From assembly GCF_040546765.1 (NCBI RefSeq), contig NZ_JBEPOK010000001.1, positions 4,526,001 to 4,590,000 on the forward strand: DNA of 64,000 nt. Direction: 5' to 3'. This DNA is from Arthrobacter sp. OAP107 (GTDB lineage: Bacteria > Actinomycetota > Actinomycetes > Actinomycetales > Micrococcaceae). The notes below the pieces were generated by a model. The model had not been told where the DNA came from. It worked only from the letters and a program-made list of their open reading frames with translations, and searched no databases. Shown in pieces: positions 53,558-61,997 of this stretch (position 1 is the first letter of the stretch; each line of letters begins with the position of its first letter). The position numbers and the translations under genes were made by a program.

Positions 53558-54566
53558 CGCGGCTCAGCCGGTAACCAAAGGCTGGGGGCCCGGCCTGAGC
53601 TCCTGTACCGGGTTGGGCACCTGCACCAGGTTCAGCATCTGTACCGGGTTGGGCATCCGCACGGGGCGCGGGGTCGTGGCGCACTTGGGCTCCGGCGGCG
53701 AAGGCCCGGACCTTGGCGTCGTTCCAGATGTGCGCGGGCACGGCACCGCCCAGGAGCCGCCGCGCGAGCTGCGGATCGTCGTCGAACGGCTGGTCGCTGC
53801 CGGCGATCACCATATTGCCGTAGCGGCGCCCTTTTAGCATGGCGGGGTCCGCGATGATGAGGGTGTGCTCGAAGGCTGCCGCGATGGTGGCGGCATCCTC
53901 CCGGGCATTCTTCAGGTCCGGACCGTCGCCTGAATTCACCACGTAGATGCCACCCGCCGCAAGGACACGGCGGACATGCCCGTTGAACTCGGCTGTGGTC
54001 AGCGGAACCGGGGTCAGTGCGCCGGCGAACACGTCCCGGATGATGAAGTCGCGGGTATCAGGCGTCAGGGTTTCCGTCACGGCACGGGCCTCGCCAACGC
54101 GCAGCCGGAGTAACGGGGCCTTGGGCAGGTCGAACCAGCCGCGGACGTATTCGGCGAGCTTCCCGTCAAGTTCCACCACCACCTGCCGGGCGTCCGGGTA
54201 GGCGGCATGGAAGTACCGGGCCAGCGAGCAGGCTCCGCCGCCGAGGTGCAGGCCCCGCAGCCTGGGCCTGGTCTCCGTCGGCCAGCGGGATTCGATCAGG
54301 GCGGACATCCAGCGCATGTACTCGAAGTCGAGGAACAGCGGATCGGCCAGGTCGATGTGCGAACTCATCACGCCGTTGATGCGCAGCAGCCAGCCGGTGG
54401 CGTTGTCCTGGTCCGCGATGAGCTCGCAGTCGCCGGTGTCGATGTGGTAGACGCCCTCGACGGGGCCCTCTGCACTCGCTTTCTTGGTCAGATCCAGCAG
54501 CGCCGGGGCCGCCGCTCCCGCTTTCCGGCCGCCTGATTTCCCGCCTGACTTGGTGCGCCGTGCCAT
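53547..54566 (-). CDS. Spermidine-synthase-like methyltransferase-fold protein
   Basis: A 339-residue cytoplasmic protein related to polyamine synthases. The core (about 45-280) has the SAM-like motif LRGLHLGGGACSLARYFHA, VVVELDGKLAEYVRGWF and IRDVFAGALTPVPLTTAEF, in the order of the spermidine synthase fold. It is a single-domain form common in Actinobacteria whose reaction is unproven. The N-terminus is basic and the C-terminus has a tandem AQPGT/AEPGA repeat. GGAG precedes the ATG at 54566. Confidence 0.82.
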   Translation of the reverse strand: MARRTKSGGKSGGRKAGAAAPALLDLTKKASAEGPVEGVYHIDTGDCELIADQDNATGWLLRINGVMSSHIDLADPLFLDFEYMRWMSALIESRWPTETRPRLRGLHLGGGACSLARYFHAAYPDARQVVVELDGKLAEYVRGWFDLPKAPLLRLRVGEARAVTETLTPDTRDFIIRDVFAGALTPVPLTTAEFNGHVRRVLAAGGIYVVNSGDGPDLKNAREDAATIAAAFEHTLIIADPAMLKGRRYGNMVIAGSDQPFDDDPQLARRLLGGAVPAHIWNDAKVRAFAAGAQVRHDPAPRADAQPGTDAEPGAGAQPGTGAQAGPPAFGYRLSRVTG

Positions 54567-54704
54567 CAGTTCTCCGCCGCTTCGGTCATGCTTCAAGCCT
54601 AGTTGACCGCAGTCTGCCCCTGATCCCGATCCCCGCCAGCCCCCTGGGCTCGCACGCTCGTTCAGGAAACCCTGCTGGTGGGGGCCCGGCCCAGTCAGCG
54701 GACT

Positions 54705-56264
54705 CTACCCCTCTGCCACAGGGGCGCCCTCGCCGTTGCGGATGCGCTGGACAATCGCCGTGGTGGAGCGCTCGGCCACGTAGTCGAGGATGGTGACCGT
54801 CCCGCCGTAGGACTCCACGGCCTCCGTTTCGGCCAGCATCTCCGGCGTGTAGTCACCGCCCTTGGTATAGATCTCCGGCCTTAGCTGTTCGATCAGGGGA
54901 ATCGGCGTCGGGGTATCGAAGACGGTGACGTAGTCAACGCAGCTCAGGGCGGCGATCACGGCGGCCCGGTCGGCCACGCTGTTGATGGGACGGCCCGGCC
55001 CCTTGAGCTTGCGGACGGAATCGTCACTGTTGAGCGCCACCACCAGGATGTCGCCGAGCTGCTTGGCCTGGTTCAGGTAGCGCGTGTGCCCGCGGTGCAG
55101 GACGTCGAAGCAGCCGTTGGTCAGCACCACGCGCTGGCCGTCGCTGCGGTGGGCACGGATGTGGCGCTCCAGTTCGTCGGCGGTCAGGGCGGTGTCAGCG
55201 AAGCTTTCCAGGTAGCGGCCCAGCTCGTCCGTGCCGCAGACCGATGTCCCCGGATGGTGGACCACCACGTCCGCCGCCGCCTGCGCCAGGTCCAGGCTGG
55301 TTGTCAGAGGGAGCGACGCGGCGCGCGCCAGGGTCAGCGCCGCCACGAACGTGTCGCCCGCGCCGGAGGCCTGCTTCTCGGTGGCGGGCCGGGCCCACGT
55401 CCGGTGCGGGTTTCCGGCGGCCGGGATAAGAACGGTGCCGTCCCGGTCCAGCGTGACCACGACGGCGCGTGCCCCTGTCGCCTGCAGAAGCTCGCCGCCG
55501 TGCGCCGTCACCACTTCTGCGCGCCCGGGCCCGCTGCCGAGCCGGAGGTCCAGCATGCGGGCGGCCTCCTGCGCGTTGGGCGTGACAAGGTCCGGCTCGA
55601 GTCCGGCCCACGGGCGGGGATCGTGCGCATCCACCACCACGAGCGTGTCCTGGCCCCGCCCTGCCAGCGATTCGATGAGGCGTCCGCGCACAGGGTCCGC
55701 GAGGACGCCCGTTCCGTAGTCACAGATCACCACCGCATTTTGGCTTCCGACGGCGGCAGGCACCGCCGCCTCGAACGTCGCCAGGGCGTCGGGCGGGACA
55801 GCGGCCGCGGCGTCGTCGAATCGAAGGAGAACCTGGCCGCCGCTGCTGATCCGGATCTTGGTGGTGGTGACCATCTCCGGGTGCCCGGCAAGGAGGGTGG
55901 TGTCCACCCCGGCGGCCACCAGTTGGCGCCTAAGCTCCGTGCCGGCGTCGTCCGTCCCGATAATTCCGGCCACGCTGACGCGGGCGCCGAGGGCCGCCAG
56001 GTTCATGGCCGTGTTGGCGGCGCCACCGGGAGCGAAGTCGCGCCGCGCGATGTCCACCACGGGAGCCGGGGCCTCGCGGCACATCCGGTCGATCGAGCCG
56101 GTCCACCAGCCGTCCAGCATGAAGTCGCCCACGACCGTGATGGACGGCCGTTCTTCGGCCAGCCTCCTGGGAAGCCACGCCGCCAGGCCGCGCTGTTCGG
56201 AAAGGACCGGTTCGGACAGGACCGGTTCGGGAAGCACGGGTTCGGAATGTTCGGCGGTGGTCAT
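54705..56264 (-). CDS. Bifunctional heptose-7-phosphate kinase / heptose-1-phosphate nucleotidyltransferase, copy 1
   Basis: HldE-like, 519 residues. The N-terminal PfkB kinase (about 40-345) has GGAANTAMNLAALG and the catalytic ASGAGDTFVAAL. The C-terminal cytidylyltransferase-type domain (from about 378) has TNGCFDVLHRGH with the HxGH motif at 390-393 and IYTKGGDYTPE. In Gram-negatives HldE makes ADP-heptose precursors; here the nucleotide is not certain. The N-terminus carries a tandem EPVL repeat. It overlaps the aldehyde dehydrogenase gene by 4 bases (ATGA). Confidence 0.9.
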   Translation of the reverse strand: MTTAEHSEPVLPEPVLSEPVLSEQRGLAAWLPRRLAEERPSITVVGDFMLDGWWTGSIDRMCREAPAPVVDIARRDFAPGGAANTAMNLAALGARVSVAGIIGTDDAGTELRRQLVAAGVDTTLLAGHPEMVTTTKIRISSGGQVLLRFDDAAAAVPPDALATFEAAVPAAVGSQNAVVICDYGTGVLADPVRGRLIESLAGRGQDTLVVVDAHDPRPWAGLEPDLVTPNAQEAARMLDLRLGSGPGRAEVVTAHGGELLQATGARAVVVTLDRDGTVLIPAAGNPHRTWARPATEKQASGAGDTFVAALTLARAASLPLTTSLDLAQAAADVVVHHPGTSVCGTDELGRYLESFADTALTADELERHIRAHRSDGQRVVLTNGCFDVLHRGHTRYLNQAKQLGDILVVALNSDDSVRKLKGPGRPINSVADRAAVIAALSCVDYVTVFDTPTPIPLIEQLRPEIYTKGGDYTPEMLAETEAVESYGGTVTILDYVAERSTTAIVQRIRNGEGAPVAEG

Positions 56265-57688
56265 AGCGCCGCCCCGTTGCTTTCACCGGCCGTCGGGGCG
56301 GGAGGCGCAGCGATGTGCACCACCTTAACCCGGCAGAATTCATCCAGGAGTTCGGGGCCGTAGCCAAACCCGTGCCCGCTGTCGCCACGGGGCTGGGCAG
56401 CCCCGCCCGGTGCGCCGCCGAAGACCTCGTTGACCTTGACCGTCCCCACGGGAAGCGCGGCGACGGCCTGCTGGGCGTGGGCGATGCTGCCGGTCAGGAC
56501 AGTGGCAGCCAGTCCGTAACGCCCGGCTGCGGCGAGGGTGAGCCCTTCCTCGAAGCTCTTCACAACGCGCACCGGCGCCACGGGGCCGAACGTTTCCTCG
56601 GACATGACGTCCATGGCTTCTATGCAGTCCACCAGGACCGTCGCCGGATAAAAGGCGCCGGGCCCGTCCGGAACGGAGCCACCCTCCACGGCCCGCGCCC
56701 CGAGTTGCAGTGCCTCGGCCACGTGCCGCTGGACGGCGTCCCGCATCCGGGTGTCCACGAGCGGTGCCAGCCGGTTTTCCCGGTTCCGCTCCCTGGCCTG
56801 CTCCACCAACGCCTGGCAGAACGGTTCGGCGATGGACGCGTGGACGTAGATGCGCTCAACGGATGTGCAGATCTGCCCACTGTTGCTGAAGGCCCCGATC
56901 GCCGCCTGCTCCGCGGCCCAGTCGGGATCGACGTCGGCATCCACCAGCAGTGGATCATTCCCGCCGTTTTCCCTGATGACGTACGCGCCCGTCAGCACCG
57001 CCGCCCGGGCAATCCGGTCACCGGTGGCACTGGAGCCCACGTGGGCGAACATGTCAACGTCCGGCTCCTGCGTGAGGAGGGTCCCGACGTCGGCCCCTCC
57101 GGTCAGCGTGACCAGCACGTTGGGCGGGAAGACCGGCGCCAATGCCTCCCCCAACAGCTTTCCCACGTGGGGGCAGCGCTCGCTCGGTTTGTGAATGGCG
57201 GTGTTCCCGGTAACCAGGGCGGCACCGATGAGTCCGCAGGCCACGGCCACGGGGTCATTCCACGGGGTCAGCAGCACAGCCACGCCGCGGGGCTCGGCAA
57301 CGGTGTAGTCCGCGGCCAGCGCGTTGCCGCGCAGGCTGTGACCGCGGTGTACTGGGCCCAGTTCCGCATACTGTTCCAGGGTCGAAACACCGGCGGCAAC
57401 GCCTGCCAAGGCCTCCTCCACCGGACGGCCGGTCTCCTGCGCGTTCAGTTCGGCCAGCCCGGCAGCGGCTGCCTCCAGCGCCCGGGCGGCCTCGCGCAGC
57501 AACTTGCCGCGCTCCCCCGGCGGCGTGGCCGCCCAGCCCGGCTGGGCAGCGCGTGCAGCCGCCACGGCTCCCGCCACTTCAGCGGCACCGGCGACGGAAA
57601 GGCTGCCGACGGTTTCCCCGGTTCGCGGGTTCAGGATGGTGAGCATGTCTTCCGCATTGGCCAGCTCGCTGGTGATGGTCGATTGCAT
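56261..57688 (-). CDS. Aldehyde dehydrogenase family protein
   Basis: A 475-residue NAD(P)-dependent aldehyde dehydrogenase. It has LLTPWNDPVAVACGLIGAAL, HKPSERCPHVG, the catalytic C274 in SGQICTSVERIYV and the general base in ENGGNDP (ELGG in most members). EETFGPVAPVRVV and the FGYGPELLDEF end are normal. The substrate is unknown. It is the first gene of a bicistron with HldE copy 1 and divergent from the GT9 gene, so it may act on a heptose-pathway aldehyde or on an unrelated compound. The ATG at 57688 has AGGAG 4 bases upstream. Confidence 0.85.
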   Translation of the reverse strand: MQSTITSELANAEDMLTILNPRTGETVGSLSVAGAAEVAGAVAAARAAQPGWAATPPGERGKLLREAARALEAAAAGLAELNAQETGRPVEEALAGVAAGVSTLEQYAELGPVHRGHSLRGNALAADYTVAEPRGVAVLLTPWNDPVAVACGLIGAALVTGNTAIHKPSERCPHVGKLLGEALAPVFPPNVLVTLTGGADVGTLLTQEPDVDMFAHVGSSATGDRIARAAVLTGAYVIRENGGNDPLLVDADVDPDWAAEQAAIGAFSNSGQICTSVERIYVHASIAEPFCQALVEQARERNRENRLAPLVDTRMRDAVQRHVAEALQLGARAVEGGSVPDGPGAFYPATVLVDCIEAMDVMSEETFGPVAPVRVVKSFEEGLTLAAAGRYGLAATVLTGSIAHAQQAVAALPVGTVKVNEVFGGAPGGAAQPRGDSGHGFGYGPELLDEFCRVKVVHIAAPPAPTAGESNGAAL

Positions 57689-57913
57689 GTGGCTCCTCAC
57701 TAAGGATTGGCCTTGGCTGCCGGACCGTCAGTCCCGCCCTCTCTGAGGTGATCCGTACCCCGGTGCCAACGGGTTTACACCCGCTAGGTACAGGAGTTTC
57801 AGAGCTGGCGGGCCGGGTCACAATGAGCTGGCAATACGGGGCCGATGCACCGTATGGTGGCTCCACTGAACCCGTCCCGACCTGAACGCATCCGGAACCG
57901 AGAGGGCTGATCC

Positions 57914-59170
57914 ATGGAACTCTTCAACGCCGACTTCGGCGGAGCACGCATTACCGGGCAGGGAATTGGCCCCGTTTTGGAAGCCTTCAGCGGCATCTCC
58001 CGCATCGCCGTTCTCCGCGGCGGCGGGCTGGGTGACCTGATGTTTGCCCTACCGGCCGTGGCAGCGTTGAAGGCCGCCTACCCCGGCTCCAGCGTCACAC
58101 TGCTGGGCACTCCGGTCCATGCTGAACTGCTGTCCCAGACCGTGGGACCAGTGGATGAGACGGTGATTCTGCCTTTTTCCGAAGGGGTCCGCCCGGGCCC
58201 GGAAGACGAAGACGAACTGGAGCGGTTCTTTGCCGGGATGCGCGCCAGGAACTTTGATCTGGCCGTCCAGCTGCACGGCGGGGGCCGGTACTCCAATCCG
58301 TTCCTGCTCCGCCTCGGCGCCCGCCACACCGTGGGCACCAGGACTGCGGACGCCGCTCGGCTGGAGCGGACTGTGCCCTACCTGTATTACCAGCATGAGC
58401 CGCTCCGGGCCCTCGAGGTCGCGGGATTCGCCGGCGCCCCTCCCCGTGAGCTGGAGGCCAGGCTCCAGGCGCTCCCGGAGTTTCACCGGCAGCTTGAGCA
58501 GGAGGTGCTGGGAAACGGCGGTCCGGGCCACGGCAACGCCGGGCCCGGGAACGCCGGGCCCGGGAACCACGAGGTGCTCGTGATCCATCCGGGCGCCACT
58601 GATGAGCGCCGGCGCTGGCCGGCGGAACGCTTCGCCGCGGTGGCCCGGAGGGCCGTCGACGACGGCTTCCGGGTATATGTGGTGGGCGACAGCAGCGAAA
58701 AGGAACTGGCCGAGACTGTGGTGGAGCTCGCCGCCGAACAGACCGGCACAGGGCAGTCCGGCACTGCCCAGACCAGCACCGGACAAGTTCAGGACGCCCG
58801 CCCGGCCGTTGAGTCACTCGCAGGAAAACTCAGCCTCGGCGAGCTCGCAGCGCTGCTGGCCCGCAGCGCCGCCGTAGTGGCGAACGACAGCGGACCCCGC
58901 CACCTCGCCCAGGCCTTGGGCACACCCACCGTTGGCATCTTCTGGACGGGCAATGCCATCAACGCCGCACCGCTTGGACGTAGCATGCACAGAATCCACC
59001 TCGGCTGGGCCACGCGCTGCGAGGTGTGCGGAGTGGACGTCACCCAGGTCGGGTGGACGGCCCCCCGGTGCCCGCATAACGAGTCCACCGTGAAGGCCGT
59101 CGAACCCTCCGAGGTTTACGAGGATGTTCTCCAGCTCACGGCCACGAGCCCTCTTCCTCGTGGCAGATAA
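57914..59170 (+). CDS. Glycosyltransferase family 9 (heptosyltransferase-like)
   Basis: A 418-residue GT-B enzyme of the ADP-heptose:LPS heptosyltransferase type. Landmarks: AVLRGGGLGDLMFALPAVAALKAAYP at the N-domain, LVIHPGATDERRRWPAERFA at the start of the C-domain, and ANDSGPRHLAQALGTPTVGIFW with the ligand-binding Asp. Two low-complexity inserts, GPGHGNAGPGNAGPGN near 200-216 and a TG/QT-rich one near 280, lie in loops. It lies between the two HldE-like genes, so heptose transfer to an envelope glycan is likely. Confidence 0.9.
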   Translation: MELFNADFGGARITGQGIGPVLEAFSGISRIAVLRGGGLGDLMFALPAVAALKAAYPGSSVTLLGTPVHAELLSQTVGPVDETVILPFSEGVRPGPEDEDELERFFAGMRARNFDLAVQLHGGGRYSNPFLLRLGARHTVGTRTADAARLERTVPYLYYQHEPLRALEVAGFAGAPPRELEARLQALPEFHRQLEQEVLGNGGPGHGNAGPGNAGPGNHEVLVIHPGATDERRRWPAERFAAVARRAVDDGFRVYVVGDSSEKELAETVVELAAEQTGTGQSGTAQTSTGQVQDARPAVESLAGKLSLGELAALLARSAAVVANDSGPRHLAQALGTPTVGIFWTGNAINAAPLGRSMHRIHLGWATRCEVCGVDVTQVGWTAPRCPHNESTVKAVEPSEVYEDVLQLTATSPLPRGR

Positions 59171-59837
59171 GCATTTCGCGGACCTCGCAGCCGATGGGCT
59201 GCGACAACGCGAACAAAATGGCCTGCGCCACGTTGCCCGGGTCGTTCAGGCGTGAGTCGTCCTGCGGCTTGTACTGTTCGGCGCGGTCGTCGAAGAAGCG
59301 CGTCTTCATGCCGCCGGGGATCATGGTGGTCACGCCGATCTCGCCGCCTGTCTCAGCCGCCAATGAGTGGCTGAAGCCCACGACGCCGAATTTTGAGGCG
59401 CAGTAGGCGGTGGCCTCCGGCAGGGCCCGCTTGCCAAGCGTTGACGCGATGGTGACCACCCGTCCACGGGATGCCTTCAAATACGGGAGGGCAGCCCGGA
59501 CGACAGAGACAGTGCCCATCAGGTTGACCCCGATGACGCGCTCCCACTCGTCCGCGGCCACATCCTCCAGCTTGCCGCAGCGGTCGATGCCGGCCGCTGT
59601 GACCACTGCATCCAGCCCGTCCAGGGTTTCCGCGGCCTGCCGCACAGCCTCGGTCACCGCAACGCGGTCCGAGACGTCCACTTCGAAGGCCTTGGCCGCG
59701 GAGACGTTCCGGATGTCCCGGTCCAGCACCACGGGGGTTCCTCCGGCTTTCAGCACGGCATCGACGACGGCGGCCCCCAGTCCCGAGGCCCCGCCGGTTA
59801 CCAGGACCCGGCCGGGCCGGATAGTCGATTCAGTCAT
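59136..59837 (-). CDS. Short-chain dehydrogenase
   Basis: A 233-residue classical SDR: VLVTGGASGLGAAVVDAVL, DAVVTAAGID in place of NNAG, and the active site TIASTLGKRALPEATAYCASKFG. The end IGCEVREMLICHEEEGSWP is like that of sugar-pathway SDRs of this size. It follows HldE copy 2 by 58 bases on the same strand and its tail overlaps the convergent GT9 gene by 35 bases. It could act on the heptose or on a nucleotide-linked intermediate; it is not an HldD-type epimerase by length. AAAGGAA precedes the ATG. Confidence 0.85.
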   Translation of the reverse strand: MTESTIRPGRVLVTGGASGLGAAVVDAVLKAGGTPVVLDRDIRNVSAAKAFEVDVSDRVAVTEAVRQAAETLDGLDAVVTAAGIDRCGKLEDVAADEWERVIGVNLMGTVSVVRAALPYLKASRGRVVTIASTLGKRALPEATAYCASKFGVVGFSHSLAAETGGEIGVTTMIPGGMKTRFFDDRAEQYKPQDDSRLNDPGNVAQAILFALSQPIGCEVREMLICHEEEGSWP

Positions 59838-59895
59838 GGTGTTCCTTTCAGTCGGGTCGAATTGCAAGATCGTGCAGCAGTTTGGCTGACGCTAC

Positions 59896-61257
59896 TCAGC
59901 TGACCTTCGCCAGCGCATCCGCGAGGACAGAGGTAGACCGGGCCTGGTGGAACGGCACCGTCACGCAGCGCCCGCCCCAGCTCTCGACCAGCCCGGCCTC
60001 CGGCAACTCCGACGCACGGTAGTCGCCGCCCTTCACCCAGATGTCCGGCCGCAGGGTCTCCAGGCAGTCCTCGGGGGTGTCTTCCCCGAAGACCAGGACG
60101 GCGTCCACGCATTCGAGTGCCAGCAGGAGTTCGGCCCGGTCCTGCTGGCTCACGATGGGCCGTTGCTCTCCCTTGATCCGGCGCACCGACTCATCCGAGT
60201 TCAGGCATACGATCAGGCAGTCGCCGAGGGCCCGGGCCGCCGCCAGGGTGCGGGCGTGGCCGGCGTGCAGGAGGTCGAAGCAGCCGCCGGTGGCCACGAC
60301 CGTTCCGCCGTTGGCACGAACCCGCCGGGCCATTCCGATAGCGTCCTCCCCGCGGCTGTGGCGCCAGACCGGCCGCTGGCGGTCCGGCAGGGACGCCACC
60401 CCGCCGGCGCCGAGGAAGGCGGCCGCTTCGTTGATCGCCAGTTCGGCGGCGTCGCTGAGGCTGCGGCCCTCCGCCAGGTGGACGGCCAGGCTGGCCGCGA
60501 GCCGGTCGCCCGCGCCGCAGGGATCGGTGACCTCGGTGGGAGGTGCCGGGATGGTCACCGGCGAGGCGCCGGGCCGGGACAGCAGGCCGCCCAACTCCCC
60601 CATGGTCACCAGGACCGCCTGGCTTTGCCAGCGGTCCAGCAGTGTTCTGCCGACGGCGGCAACCGCCACGGGCGTTCCGGCGCCGGAGTCCGCGGCCTTG
60701 GCGGCCTCGGACAGGTTGGGGGTCACCACGGCCACGCCGCGCACGGGGGCAGCACCCGAGGGATGGGGATCCCACACGATCGGGATGTCGCCGGCGCGGG
60801 CTTCGAGCACGTCCCGGATGTCCGGATTTGCGGCAACGCCCCTGCCATAGTCGGCCACGACGATCACTTCGGCCTGCTCCAGCGCCTTGAGCATGCCCGG
60901 GGTGGCCGCCGGCACTTCCGGCCGCTCGCAGCCCTCGTCCACCCGCACCACCGGTTGGCGGCCCGCCCTGACGCGCGTCTTTACTGGTGTCCTGGCCCCG
61001 GAGGGCCCGGAGACGACCCGCACGCCGGCCAGCGCGCCTTCCAGGGCAAGGGAGGCGTCGTCGTCGGAAAGCACAGTCACCAAGCTGACCCGGTGGCCGT
61101 CGTGGGCCAGCATGCGGGCCACGAGCCCGGCACCGCCGGCCCGGCGCCGGACATCGGAGACGTCCACCACGGGTACGGGTGCGTCGGGGCACAGCCGCGT
61201 TGCTTCACCGGAAAGGTCCACGTCCAGCAGGACGTCGCCTACCACCGTGATCCTCAT
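59896..61257 (-). CDS. Bifunctional PfkB kinase / nucleotidyltransferase (HldE-like), copy 2
   Basis: HldE-like, 453 residues. The kinase part starts at residue 1 (ITVVGDVLLDVDLSGEATRL) and is divergent: GGAGLVARMLAHDG stands where copy 1 has GGAANTAMNL, though DPCGAGDRLAASL keeps the catalytic Asp. The nucleotidyltransferase part has TGGCFDLLHAGH (HxGH at 331-334) and IWVKGGDYRASELPE. Together with GmhA upstream (ATGA overlap) it would make activated heptose. Copies 1 and 2 may use different substrates or one kinase may be weak. Confidence 0.88.
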   Translation of the reverse strand: MRITVVGDVLLDVDLSGEATRLCPDAPVPVVDVSDVRRRAGGAGLVARMLAHDGHRVSLVTVLSDDDASLALEGALAGVRVVSGPSGARTPVKTRVRAGRQPVVRVDEGCERPEVPAATPGMLKALEQAEVIVVADYGRGVAANPDIRDVLEARAGDIPIVWDPHPSGAAPVRGVAVVTPNLSEAAKAADSGAGTPVAVAAVGRTLLDRWQSQAVLVTMGELGGLLSRPGASPVTIPAPPTEVTDPCGAGDRLAASLAVHLAEGRSLSDAAELAINEAAAFLGAGGVASLPDRQRPVWRHSRGEDAIGMARRVRANGGTVVATGGCFDLLHAGHARTLAAARALGDCLIVCLNSDESVRRIKGEQRPIVSQQDRAELLLALECVDAVLVFGEDTPEDCLETLRPDIWVKGGDYRASELPEAGLVESWGGRCVTVPFHQARSTSVLADALAKVS

Positions 61258-61997
61258 CCGCGATCAGCCTCCGGCCCGGAAACGCCCTGGCCCCTGCGGG
61301 CCACCTCGGCTTCGAAGGCCCGGCAGATGGCGTGCAGCGCAATCAGGTGCCCTTCCTGCGCGTTGGCCGAAATGGCATCAATGGCCACGGCGTCGTCGCA
61401 GCAGGACGCCAGCGGGTTGGGCGCCGGACCGGTCAGGGCCCATGTGGTCACGTTCAGCCTGGCTGCTGCTTCGGCTGCACGGAGCAGGTTGGGGCTCTGG
61501 CCGCTCGTGGACAGCAGCACGAGGATGTCCCCGGACCTGCCGTGGGCGCGGACCTGCCGGGCGAAGAGCTCAGCGTAGCCGTAGTCGTTGGCAATGGCCG
61601 TGACGGCCGAACTTTCGGCGTGGAGGGAGATCGCGGAAAAGGGTATCCGCTCGCCGTCAAACCTGCCCACAAGTTCCGCCGTGAGGTGCTGCGCTTCGGC
61701 GGCGGAGCCCCCGTTCCCGGCAGCGAGCAGCCTCTGCCCGCTAAGCAAGCGCTGGGCCAGCTCCACGCCCCAGCCGGCCAGTTTGTCGGCCTGGCTTTCC
61801 AGGGACCGCAAAGCGGGCAGGACGTTTTCCAAGTGGGTCCGCACAGCATGCCGCGAGCCCAGGACGGCTTCGTCCCGGGGGGCCTCCGGAGAGGACAGCG
61901 CGATCTCGTGCCCAGCGGGGTTCTCAGCGAAGCCGCGCGGATCGCTGACGCGGGGCATGGCGGGAAGCTCGGCCTCCCGCAGGGATTCCGGAGTCAC
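61254..61997 (-). CDS. gmhA: Sedoheptulose-7-phosphate isomerase (GmhA-like, SIS domain)
   Basis: Converts D-sedoheptulose 7-phosphate to D-glycero-D-manno-heptose 7-phosphate, the first committed step to activated heptose. The 247-residue protein has the SIS domain with GNGGSAAEAQHLTAELVGRF, SLHAESSAVTAIANDYG and LLSTSGQSPNLLRAAEAA, all typical of GmhA. The first 45 residues are an extra, unconserved N-terminal extension. The GTG is in a GTGA overlap with the GT4 gene, and its stop overlaps HldE copy 2. Confidence 0.92.
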   Translation of the reverse strand: MTPESLREAELPAMPRVSDPRGFAENPAGHEIALSSPEAPRDEAVLGSRHAVRTHLENVLPALRSLESQADKLAGWGVELAQRLLSGQRLLAAGNGGSAAEAQHLTAELVGRFDGERIPFSAISLHAESSAVTAIANDYGYAELFARQVRAHGRSGDILVLLSTSGQSPNLLRAAEAAARLNVTTWALTGPAPNPLASCCDDAVAIDAISANAQEGHLIALHAICRAFEAEVARRGQGVSGPEADRG

